From the IMG/VR virus record IMGVR_UViG_3300044641_006950, positions 21,711 through 85,710 of that record: DNA of 64,000 nt. One strand, written 5' to 3'. A model generated the notes under the pieces. That model did not search any database and was not told the DNA's origin. It worked only from the letters and a program-made list of their open reading frames with translations. A program made the position numbers and the translations under genes. The stretch comes from a virus. Of this stretch, positions 47,675-57,900 are shown in pieces; the stretch's first letter is position 1, and each line of letters begins with the position of its first letter.

Positions 47675-48392
47675 ACCTTGCCATATCATTCGCACACTGC
47701 ACTCTTTGTCCATCAGCAAGAACATAATGAAAAAAGATTTGATGATAATAAAGTCCTTCTTTTTCTACTCTTTTACCATACCAAGTTCTTGTATGTTCAG
47801 TAGGCATAGGATCTCGCCAATGAGGTCTTTCACATCCCTTATAGACCATTCCATCACCAGCATTTAGAATTACTGAGCGATTTTCTCCTCTTTTTGAGAT
47901 GATTGTTTTCTTTTTATCCGCATAAGTATCTGGAGTTTTGATCCAAATGGGCCAAGGTTCCTCAAGATTTGTACTAATATGAGTTGTTACAGAAATTTCA
48001 CAAGCATCACGATCTGCGTGTCTTGTTAGTTCTTGTCCTGGAAAATAAAAACGATCATAATAATAAGTATTATAAAGTTTTCTTCCCAATTCTTTTTCTA
48101 ATTTAATTCGAATACCAGAATGAATTGAACGATATTGTGGGTGCCAATAGCAAGCAAGAGATCCCTCTACCTGCATTTCAAGTTCGTGATAGGTAAATTG
48201 ATCTAATTTTTTACCCCAATAATTAATCTGTCCTCTTTCTTCTGGAACTGGACGATAAAGTTCTTTTGAATCCCACAGATTCTTAATTACCAAATATCCA
48301 TTCTTTTCAAAGAACTCATTATTGGTCTTCGAAGTTCCTGTATTTAATCTTTCTTGGTAGAAGAGTTGTTCTTCTGTCATTTGTTCTGCCAT
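47673..48392 (-). CDS. 2OG-Fe(II) oxygenase-like protein, 239 aa
   Basis: The sequence has YYYDRFYFPGQELTRHADRD, in which HAD gives the iron ligands His and Asp of the HxD motif, then CEISVTTHIS, and later GDGMVYKGCERPHWRDPM and YYHQIFFHYVLAD, where a distal His and a basic residue for 2-oxoglutarate are expected. It fits the double-stranded beta-helix oxygenases common in cyanophages. The substrate is unknown; proteins, DNA bases or sugars are possible. It overlaps no gene but is 1 base from the second oxygenase. Confidence 0.75.
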   Translation of the reverse strand: MAEQMTEEQLFYQERLNTGTSKTNNEFFEKNGYLVIKNLWDSKELYRPVPEERGQINYWGKKLDQFTYHELEMQVEGSLACYWHPQYRSIHSGIRIKLEKELGRKLYNTYYYDRFYFPGQELTRHADRDACEISVTTHISTNLEEPWPIWIKTPDTYADKKKTIISKRGENRSVILNAGDGMVYKGCERPHWRDPMPTEHTRTWYGKRVEKEGLYYHQIFFHYVLADGQRVQCANDMAR

Positions 48393-48393
48393 T

Positions 48394-49014
48394 TCAGGAC
48401 CACCTCTTACCGCATACCCACCCGACCAAACTCTTACGAGTTCCTTTAGTTACTTTAAGAACACGATGTTGAGTTCTTGAGTCAAAAACAATTACAGTTC
48501 CTCTTTTTCTTGGAGCAAAATAAGACTTACCATCCTCTGCAAGAAGTTGAAGATTTCCACCCTCATAATCATCTGGATCTGAAAGTTGAACCACAAATGA
48601 AAGTTTTCTTACAAGTTCTAGATTCTCATTTAGATAGTCTTGTGCTCTTCCTTCGTGATGATTTCCAACAGATACTGGTTTATATTGACCGGCAATACCG
48701 GCATCATTATGCCAACCATAAAACTCACCAACTCCATATTGAGTGAATTGCATACTCTCCCCATCAATATTTCTTATATCATATAAAAAATTCTCACGAT
48801 TTGCTCTTTCAACATAATGCCAAACAAATCCAGCAGTCCAATGAGTTGTTGGAACCCAGGCATTTTTTGAATTTCTTTTATCACGATTGAGAGCATCTCC
48901 CATTAGTCTGGAGTCTCCCATTTGTTGTTGAAAATTATCCGTTAAGTCTTCTTCAATTGTTTCTATGATTTTTGGATTTAACTCAGTTTGATACCATATT
49001 GATTGGAATGCCAA
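48394..49014 (-). CDS. prolyl-4-hydroxylase-like 2OG-Fe(II) oxygenase, 206 aa
   Basis: The start codon is TTG at 49014, supported by an AAGGAG ribosome binding site about 8 bases upstream; there is no earlier ATG. FTQYGVGEFYGWHNDAG carries the HxD iron motif, VRKLSFVVQLSDPDDYEGGN is the conserved strand, and GTVIVFDSRTQHRVLKVTKG with TRKSLVGWV gives the distal His and the Arg/Lys that binds 2-oxoglutarate. This is the PKHD/P4H pattern. It hydroxylates protein side chains in known family members. Confidence 0.85.
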   Translation of the reverse strand: MAFQSIWYQTELNPKIIETIEEDLTDNFQQQMGDSRLMGDALNRDKRNSKNAWVPTTHWTAGFVWHYVERANRENFLYDIRNIDGESMQFTQYGVGEFYGWHNDAGIAGQYKPVSVGNHHEGRAQDYLNENLELVRKLSFVVQLSDPDDYEGGNLQLLAEDGKSYFAPRKRGTVIVFDSRTQHRVLKVTKGTRKSLVGWVCGKRWS

Positions 49015-49070
49015 ATTTCAATCTCCTTATAATTTATTCATCACCATTATATATCACTTTTATAAAAACC

Positions 49071-49463
49071 TCAAGTTGCAGTCTTTAATTCCCATTCTTG
49101 AGTTTCTTCATTCCACTCATAATAACTTCCAGATTCTCTTTGTTCCTCTGTAAGTTCTGGTTCAGGTATTGGAGGTTCCCATTCATAAGTTTCAGTATTT
49201 AAAGACCAAGAAGGATAGGGTTGAGGAAGTAAAAATACATCGTGTTGATTATCATAAACCATTCCAGTACCAGCATAACGACATCTAAAATTACTGTTAT
49301 ATGAAGTTTGTAACCAATTTGTTAAAGGTCCGTGAACTGATTTGAGAAACTGTATTCCTACTTCTTCACTTTCATTTCCATTTTCGTCAAGAATATCTTC
49401 GTTTCTTACAACGGATACTCTTAAGACTTTATTATCATAACCAATCTGTGCAAAGTGTGCCAT
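49071..49463 (-). CDS. virion-associated small protein, 130 aa, paralogue of 44414
   Basis: It starts MAHFAQIGYDNKVLRVSVVR and contains WLQTSYNSNFRCRYAGTGMV, PQPYPSWSLNTETYEWEPPI and GSYYEWNEETQEWEL. It matches the protein at 44414 block by block. Each paralogue lies directly downstream of a glycine-rich adhesin gene, which suggests that each serves its own adhesin. Confidence 0.65.
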   Translation of the reverse strand: MAHFAQIGYDNKVLRVSVVRNEDILDENGNESEEVGIQFLKSVHGPLTNWLQTSYNSNFRCRYAGTGMVYDNQHDVFLLPQPYPSWSLNTETYEWEPPIPEPELTEEQRESGSYYEWNEETQEWELKTAT

Positions 49464-49477
49464 ATAATTTTACCTCC

Positions 49478-51529
49478 TTATTCTGGATATTGAATAATAA
49501 CAATGCCAGGACCGCCAGATCCCCCTATTGCGGTGGATTCTTCAGCACCTCCACCTCCACCACCACCAGTGTTGGTGGTTCCATCTACACCATTAACGGG
49601 ATGACCATCTGGAGCTCCTGGAATGCTTCCACCCCTACCTCCTCCACCTGCTCCTCCTGAAGTACCGTTTCCAGGATTACCTCCACCACCTCCACCTCCA
49701 GCAAAATATCTATATATTGCAGTTGGTGTAAGTGGTCCTGGAGTTCCATAAGCAGATGGAGACAAAACAGAATACCAACCTCCGTTAGTTGGGGTTGAGG
49801 GGGTGCTTGCAGCACCACCACCAAGTCCACCGTTGGGGGCCCCTGCACCAGGCGTAGAAGCTCCTGGATTTCCTTGAATTAGTGGACTTGGAGAAGCACT
49901 TCCACCATTAACGGTATAAAATGGTGGAGGTGCTCCGTTAGTCCCACAAGCACCTCCACCAGATCCACCAGCACCACCTGCAATTCTTGCTCCGGGTGGG
50001 GATGGATTAACATGTACAATGGATCCACCACCTCCTCCACCACCATATGCAATAATCTGTAATGCTCCTGGATTTCCTATTGTTGTATTTTGACCAGGAG
50101 ATCCGGATTGTGGTAGAGGATTTGCACTATTACCGCCAGCACCGCCAGTTCCAATACCAATTGGATAAGTTGCAACACCCACAGGATATTGTTCTCCTGC
50201 TCTTACCGAATAACCTGGGTTCCAAGGATATGCCTCTGGAATTACAAGTGGTGTTGTTGTGGAATTATGAATGGAAGACACAAAACCACCGGCACCACCA
50301 CCACCTCCAATATAAGAACCGCCTCCTCCACCACCACCAACAGCAAGATAATCAATCCATTGAAGTGTTGGGTCAGTAACAGTAAAATCTCCAGGAGAAG
50401 TAAAAATATGTCTCCATACACCAGGATGTTCTGGATGAGTACTTGGTTCTACTGTTCCACCAGTTGCTCTTGTGTAAGGTGCATTTTTTTTGTATCTTAT
50501 GCAAACAATTCCAGAACCACCATTAAATCCTGGAGATGTTGTTTGACCAATTCCACCATGACCAGTATTATCAGTAGCATTAAGTTGTGGTGAAGAATTA
50601 GATGGTGGAGGCCATGCTCTTCCTCCAGCAGATAATCCACCTCCAGAATTTCCAGAATAAGTGCTCCCTTCCGCTACATCATTGTACCAAACTGGATAAT
50701 TTGTTGATGGAATTGCTTTCCCAATAATAGGAATTGGAAATTGAGGAACGAGTCTTCCTGGTCCACCATAACCTCTGGGAACAAAAGGTGGACCAGCTGG
50801 ATCACCATTTGCTTCATGCCCACCTGCACCACCTGCTCCACCGCCACCGCCACCAATAGCCGGGGGGCTACTGTTGGGCATTGATGATGGAGCGCCTGGA
50901 TATCCCTGTCTTGGTATAGTTTCAGGAGTATTTCCTGTTCCTCCAGATCTACCACCTGTGGGTGGGGCACTGAAAGCTCCACCACCAGATCCTCCAGGAT
51001 CCCCGAGCGCCTGCGAACTTATTAGAGGGAAAGGTCCATTACCTCCACCACCCCCACCTCCTTCGGCAGTTAATCCAAATGCTGCGGAATTAACTCCGTG
51101 TCTTGATGCCGATGGATTATTAGGTCCATTAGATGCACCACCGCCACCAATAGAAATTGAATAAGATCCTGGAGCATTAGAAACACCAATATTACCAAAT
51201 AACATCCCACCGGCACCCCCTCCACCGCCGGGAATAGTGCCGCCAGATCCCGCACCACCCGCCCCGCCGCCTGCAACAATCATATAATCAACACTATCAA
51301 TTACCGCAGGAGGACGATTAACTGCAAAGGTTCCATCACCAGTGAAGATATGATAAATGTATCCATCACCACCGTCAATAATGGTTCCACCAGTTGCATA
51401 ATTTCCTAAACCGGGGGCATTTTCAAAAGTATAAAACTCGCGGTTCTTACCACTTGCATTATATCTTGTTGCTGGTGGTCCCGGTGACCAATTCTTTGAA
51501 CCAATAGAATTTACACTTTTACCTGCCAT
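49478..51529 (-). CDS. double glycine-rich adhesin-like protein, 683 aa
   Basis: The protein contains the glycine-rich adhesin unit twice. Unit one runs to about residue 345 (GYIYHIFTGDGTFAVNRPPA, VDYMIVAGGGAGG ... GGSGIVCIRYKKNA) and unit two runs from about 360 to the end (GVWRHIFTSPGDFTVTDPTL, IDYLAVGGGGGGG ... GGSGGPGIVIIQYPE). It looks like an in-frame fusion of two genes of the 44852/45857 type. Long poly-Gly runs fit a polyglycine-II type tip. Confidence 0.75.
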   Translation of the reverse strand: MAGKSVNSIGSKNWSPGPPATRYNASGKNREFYTFENAPGLGNYATGGTIIDGGDGYIYHIFTGDGTFAVNRPPAVIDSVDYMIVAGGGAGGAGSGGTIPGGGGGAGGMLFGNIGVSNAPGSYSISIGGGGASNGPNNPSASRHGVNSAAFGLTAEGGGGGGGNGPFPLISSQALGDPGGSGGGAFSAPPTGGRSGGTGNTPETIPRQGYPGAPSSMPNSSPPAIGGGGGGAGGAGGHEANGDPAGPPFVPRGYGGPGRLVPQFPIPIIGKAIPSTNYPVWYNDVAEGSTYSGNSGGGLSAGGRAWPPPSNSSPQLNATDNTGHGGIGQTTSPGFNGGSGIVCIRYKKNAPYTRATGGTVEPSTHPEHPGVWRHIFTSPGDFTVTDPTLQWIDYLAVGGGGGGGSYIGGGGGAGGFVSSIHNSTTTPLVIPEAYPWNPGYSVRAGEQYPVGVATYPIGIGTGGAGGNSANPLPQSGSPGQNTTIGNPGALQIIAYGGGGGGGSIVHVNPSPPGARIAGGAGGSGGGACGTNGAPPPFYTVNGGSASPSPLIQGNPGASTPGAGAPNGGLGGGAASTPSTPTNGGWYSVLSPSAYGTPGPLTPTAIYRYFAGGGGGGGNPGNGTSGGAGGGGRGGSIPGAPDGHPVNGVDGTTNTGGGGGGGAEESTAIGGSGGPGIVIIQYPE

Positions 51530-51532
51530 TTA

Positions 51533-51892
51533 TCAAGCCTCCTTATCGCCAAGAATTAAAACATTGATTGCATCTGTGGTACTTGAGTTATAAACTTGAA
51601 CCGTATCATTATCACTTGCTAATGTAATAGGATATGCAAGTTCGAAGAAATAAGTATCTGTTGGTTGAATAGAAAGTTGTGCAAGTTGATTAATAGAACT
51701 TGCAGTCCCAGGAGAACCACTAGAAACAGGAACAATATGAATTTTTATAGTGCTTGAATTTATCGTATCAATATTATGACAGATTATTGAACGAATATAA
51801 CAAGTTTTTGCAGAACCTACAGTCAAAACAGTTGCAGTAGTTCCAAGTGCAACTCTTGTGACCGTTCCTAATCCTACCTTTGCAAGTGCCAT
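51533..51892 (-). CDS. small beta-rich virion protein, 119 aa
   Basis: It starts MALAKVGLGTVTRVALGTTA and has TCYIRSIICHNIDTINSSTI and the C-terminal NDTVQVYNSSTTDAINVLIL. It has the size and strand layout of the proteins at 6574, 9287 and 46822. It stands between the giant collagen-like gene and the double adhesin. A TATAAATA late motif lies 21 bases upstream. Confidence 0.6.
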   Translation of the reverse strand: MALAKVGLGTVTRVALGTTATVLTVGSAKTCYIRSIICHNIDTINSSTIKIHIVPVSSGSPGTASSINQLAQLSIQPTDTYFFELAYPITLASDNDTVQVYNSSTTDAINVLILGDKEA

Positions 51893-51913
51893 TATATCCC
51901 TATAGTTTTTGAA

Positions 51914-51921
51914 TATTTATA
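51914..51921 (-). promoter_or_regulatory. T4-type late promoter, TATAAATA
   Basis: Minus-strand exact TATAAATA, 21 bases upstream of the ATG at 51892. It overlaps the last codons of the giant collagen gene. Confidence 0.6.
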
Positions 51922-54900
51922 GTGCAAATAACATAATCTCTAAAATATCACCAGTTCCACCACCACTTGTACTAGATCCAGTAGTACCTTGAGCGCCCGC
52001 TGGACCAGCATAAGAATAAACTTGCCATGTAGAACCATTATAAACAAACTCAACTATAATTCCCTTAATATCTAATACAAAATCATCACTCAATCCTTCA
52101 ATTGTACTTCCATTTCTAGCGACTGTTAAATTATTAGTAAACCAATCGTTGTCATCACCAATACGAATATAATCACCAGAAGATGGAGATGCTGGTAAAG
52201 TAATAGTAAAAGATCCACCAGAGGTATTGGCGAGTATTTGGTCTTTTGCAACAGCAGTGTAATTTGCAGTTTTTACTGTCCATGGAATAGGAGTTCCAAT
52301 AAGTCCCTGAAGTCCTTGCCTTCCTTGATTACCTTGAAGTCCTTGAGTGCCTTGCAATCCTTGATTACCTTGAAGTCCTTGAGTGCCTTGCCTTCCTTGA
52401 TTACCTTGAAGTCCTTGAGTGCCTTGCAATCCTTGATTACCTTGAAGTCCTTGAGTGCCTTGCAATCCTTGATTACCTTGAAGTCCTTGAGCACCTTGAG
52501 TACCCTGAAGACCTTGAGTACCTTGAGTTCCTTGATCTCCCTGAAGTCCTTGAAGACCTTGAAGTCCTTGATTACCTTGAAGTCCTTGAGTACCTTGAGT
52601 TCCTTGATCTCCCTGAAGTCCTTGAAGACCTTGAAGTCCTTGATTACCTTGAAGTCCTTGAGTACCCTGAGTTCCTTGATCTCCCTGAAGTCCTTGAGTA
52701 CCCTGAGTTCCTTGATCTCCCTGAAGACCTTGAACCCCTTGATTACTTAATCCCTGAAGTCCTTGAGTACCCTGAGTTCCTTGATCTCCCTGAAGTCCTT
52801 GAAGACCTTGAAGTCCTTGATTACCTTGAAGACCTTGAGCACCTTGAAGTCCTTGATTGCCTTGATTACCTTGAAGACCTTGAGTTCCCTGGTGTCCTTG
52901 AAGACCTTGATTGCCTTGAAGTCCTTGAAGACCTTGAGTACCTTGAAGTCCTTGATTACCTTGGAGTCCTTGATTACCTTGGAGTCCTTGAGTACCCTGC
53001 AGTCCTTGAGTACCTTGAAGACCTTGAGTACCTTGAAGACCTTGAGTACCTTGAAGTCCCTGAAGTCCTTGTGTACCTTGAAGTCCTTGATTGCCTTGAA
53101 GTCCTTGAGTACCTTGAAGTCCCTGAAGTCCTTGTGTACCTTGAAGTCCTGCCGCAAATGGAGGAGTCCAACTTACTCCAATACCAGCACCAACAACAGT
53201 TAAAACAGATCCCGCAGCACCTACATTTCCATAATAATCTTTAAGGGCAGAACGAACTCTTATATTTCCATTTACGTCTAAAGGATCTGATGGATTTGTA
53301 GTTCCTATTCCAGTATTACCAGAAACATAAGCACCACCAGTAACTTGAAGTCTTTGTGATGCGGTTCCTGTTGATGTAGCAGTGCCGACTAATACTGCTC
53401 CACTATTGTTAAAGAAAGTATTTCCTGCTTCGTCAATTTTTATTTTTGTTGTGGTTCCTGTTGTATCGGCAATTGAAATACTTGTTCCAGTTAGATAGTT
53501 AGAATCAAGTATAAATGTTGTCTGAATACCAGATGGAGAACTTCTACTGAATCTTAATTTTCCAGTAAAACGATTGCTTTGGACTTCAATATCATCTCCA
53601 GTATTATCATTGGTAATAATATCAAAGGCAGCATTAACACCATCAACAAGTGTTCCAAGTCTTAATGCTGTTGCCTTTACACCTGTGGTATTTGGAGAGA
53701 ACCAAGGAGTTCCACGAACATCAAGAACTGCTGATGCAATTGAAGTTCCGATACCAACTCTTTGAGTACTGTTATCAACTTCAAACCAAGTAACTCCACC
53801 ATTCAAACCTTCAAAAGTTTGAATTTGTTCAGCACTTCTAGTAAATTTAAATAAATTACCACCACCACTTCCAACATCACTTAGTGCTTGCCAATAAAAC
53901 TCTTGGTTATTAACACCAACATTCCAATTTCTATTATTTGCGGATGCATCAGATTCTGCAAATCTTATAATTGGAGTATTACTTTGTAAATGTAAAGGTC
54001 CTAATGGATTTGTGGTTCCGATACCAACTGAACCATCAGCACTAACAACAAAAGGAGTTGCATCGGGATTAGCAGAATCTTCAACTACCAGAGCATTACC
54101 AGAACCAAGTTGAGTAATGCGAACCATATCACTTGATGTGGTTCCAGAGAACAATCCAGCAATACTTGTGGTTGTTGGAACTACATTTAAAGTTGCTCCT
54201 GGATTTGTGATTCCAATACCAAGACTAGTTGGTGATGGAATGAAGACTGTACTTGCAGCACCAGCAACAGCAGAACCAACAGTGATTAAAGTTCTGGAAC
54301 CAGAAGCACCACCAGTTGCAATATTAACAGTTTTTCCTACTCCAGAAGCATTAGCACCAGTAGCAATATTTAAAATATGACCAGAAGCAGACTGGTCTAT
54401 TGTTATAGTTCCAGTTTGTGAAGCACCACCAACAATTAATGTTCCTGAAGTTTGTCCACTTGCCAGAGTGATGTTGGTAGTAGTATTACCACTAAGAAGT
54501 GTCGCAGCAACGTTTCCTGTAGTTATTGTTCCACCAGAAACTGTAAGGTTACTACTTGTTGCAACAGCACCATCAATTTGGAGTGATTCCTTAACTGTAA
54601 CTGGTCTGCTAAAATGAGCAGTATCAGTTACATAAAGACGATTTTTTAATCTTGCTTCATTATTAATGATGACCGAAGACCTTGTGGAAATACCAGAAGA
54701 TGCAAATTCAAGTGAAGGAACATCAGTATTGTATTGATAAACAGTATTATTACTATCACCAACTACATATGCCTTTGATTGGTCTTCTTGATAAAATATT
54801 CCATTTGGAGTAAGATCTTGGAAACCAACATAAACATTATCATAAAATACTGCAGTACTTAAGTCCCAAGGAGTAGATAAATCAAATCTTGCAACTAAAT

Positions 54901-57900
54901 CACGGGCTGAATCCGTAATATACATCTTGATTCCAGTATCATTAAAATCAATACCCGTTGGAGCAGTCAGAGTCAGTGGAAGATTTTGAGTATTTGTCGC
55001 GCCAATCAAAAGTGTATGATTAAGAGTTACAGTTGAATCAATTTCCCAGGCAGTAGAAACTGTATATTCATAAACCGCATCACCAGTGGAACCAACCACA
55101 TACATCTTAGTTCCATCATCTTTAAAATAAAGTCCTTGTGGTCCAGTATCATTTGCTCCTACATTAAAGTTTTTAACAGTGGTTCCAGCACCAGCAACAG
55201 TATCGGTAGTAACTCCAACAAGAGACCAAGGATTGCTTAATGTATAAGAATAAACTCTATCACCAGTTGGAGAAACCCCAGTTTGACCACAGATATACAT
55301 TCTGGTTCCATCTGGTTTAAAATATAAACCTGTTGGAAAAGTTTCTTGTCCCCCAACAACAAAGTTAGTTGTAAATGTTGCAGTATTTACTTCCCAAGCA
55401 GTAGAAAGTGCATATTCATTTACATCATTTCCAGTATCACCAAGAATAAACATCTTGGTTCCATCATCTTTGAAGTAAATGTCTGTTGGTGCAGTATCTT
55501 GTCCACCAACTGCAAGACTTATACCACCATACTCCCAAGAGTTAATATCAACAACAGAGTAAATAGTGTTTACAGTAGAAGCATCAGTTCTACCAATTGA
55601 GATTGTTCCACGAACATCAAGTGCTGATTGTGGAGATGATGTTTTTATGCCAACATTACCATTCAATCTGTAAATATCATCTCCAGTCCCAGCAGACCAT
55701 CTTGATGCTACAAATGGACTTCCATTTTGATAGAATGTTCCACTAAAATCAATATCTCCTGCTACATTTAGTTTATTATCTAAGACATTGATAGCACCTG
55801 CAGCAAGTCTTACACCATTTGGAACTTGGTCAGTACCAACACCTACAGCATAATTAAATAACCACGCATCAGTATTGAGTCCAGTCAAAGTACCAGACTT
55901 CAACCACATAATCTGCTTATATGTGGATGGAATATCATCAGTACCAAGACCAGCACTAATATTAAATAATGGACTTCCTTCAGTTGATGCAACAGCAATA
56001 CCACCGTGATTTGCGGTATTATCATTAGAAATAACAATACCACCAGCAGTCGTAGCAAGACCAACAATGATATCTTTATCATTTACCACTAATGTAGTGG
56101 CGGCAATTAGAACACTAGTACCGCCAATTGTTACATTACCACCAACATAAAGATTAGTGCCGTCAAAAGTCAGGTTTCCAGAACCAGTTGGATTATTAGA
56201 TCCGTCTTTATAAACAATTTGATTTGCAGAACCTGCTATAGGGCCTGTTAGACCTTGAGTACCTTGAAGACCTTGATTTCCTTGAAGACCTTGAATCCCT
56301 TGATTACTTAAACCTTGAAGACCTTGAGTACCTTGAGTTCCTTGATCTCCTTGAAGACCTTGAGTACCTTGATCTCCCTGAAGACCTTGATCACCTTGAA
56401 GACCTTGATCACCTTGAAGACCTTGTGTTCCTTGAGTACCTTGATGTCCTTGGAGACCTTGATTTCCTTGAAGACCTTGTGTTCCTTGAGTACCTTGAAG
56501 ACCTTGTGTTCCTTGAGTACCTTGATCTCCCTGAAGACCTTGAACCCCTTGATTACTTAAACCTTGAAGACCTTGTGTTCCTTGATTTCCTTGAAGACCT
56601 TGAAATCCTTGAGATCCACCACCCTGAAGACCTTGAACTCCCTGATCTCCTAGATCACCAGTTCTCGAAAAAGATATAATTACATCTGAAATTGGATCTC
56701 CAATTTCAGATGGTGGTTGAGAGGTTGTAATTCCGGAAACATAACTACAATTAAAAATTATGTAATTTGGATATATTGACCCAGATTCACTTGGACTAAT
56801 AGAAAAAATTACATAATGTTGATAATTATTTAAATCTTTAACTGAAAAATATCCTTTATGGTCTGAAGTTGAATCATCTATAGTTTCAAGAAAAGTAGAT
56901 AATCCAACATTATAAAAATCACTCTTAGAAATTATTAATTTAGTACATAAACTAAAATTAGAATTGTTAAATTTAATATGACCAGGATCTGGTTCAGTTT
57001 CTGAAATTGATAGGTCAAAAGTGTATCTGAATGCTGAAGAACTGTAAGATCCAAATATACCTTGAATTCCATCTGCCCCTTGAGTACCTTGATCTCCCTG
57101 AAGACCTTGAGTACCTTGAAGTCCTTGAGTTCCTTGAGTACCTTGTGTTCCTTGATTACTTAAACCTTGAAGACCTTGAGTACCTTGAAGACCTTGAGTG
57201 CCTTGAAGACCTTGGGTTCCTTGATTACTTAAACCTTGAAGACCTTGAGTACCTTGAAGACCTTGAGTGCCTTGAAGACCTTGGGTTCCTTGATTACTTA
57301 AACCTTGAAGACCTTGAGTACCTTGAAGACCTTGAGTGCCTTGATCTCCTTGAAGTCCTTGAACACCTTGATTACTTAAACCTTGAAGACCTTGTGTTCC
57401 TTGAGTACCTTGATCTCCCTGAAGACCTTGAGTACCTTGAAGACCTTGTGTTCCTTGAGTACCTTGAAGACCTTGTGTTCCTTGAGTACCTTGATCTCCC
57501 TGAAGACCTTGAACCCCTTGATTACTTAAACCTTGAAGACCTTGTGTTCCTTGATTTCCTTGAAGACCTTGCGTTCCTTGAGTACCTTGATCTCCCTGAA
57601 GACCTTGAACCCCTTGATTACTTAATCCCTGAAGACCTTGAGTACCTTGAAGACCTTGAGCGCCTTGATCTCCTTGAAGTCCTTGAACACCTTGATTACT
57701 TAAACCTTGAAGACCTTGAGTACCTTGAGTTCCTTGATCTCCTTGAAGACCTTGAGTACCTTGATCTCCCTGAAGACCTTGATCACCTTGAAGACCTTGT
57801 GTTCCTTGAGTACCTTGATGTCCTTGGAGACCTTGATTTCCTTGAAGACCTTGTGTTCCTTGAGTACCTTGATCTCCCTGAAGACCTTGAGTACCTTGTG

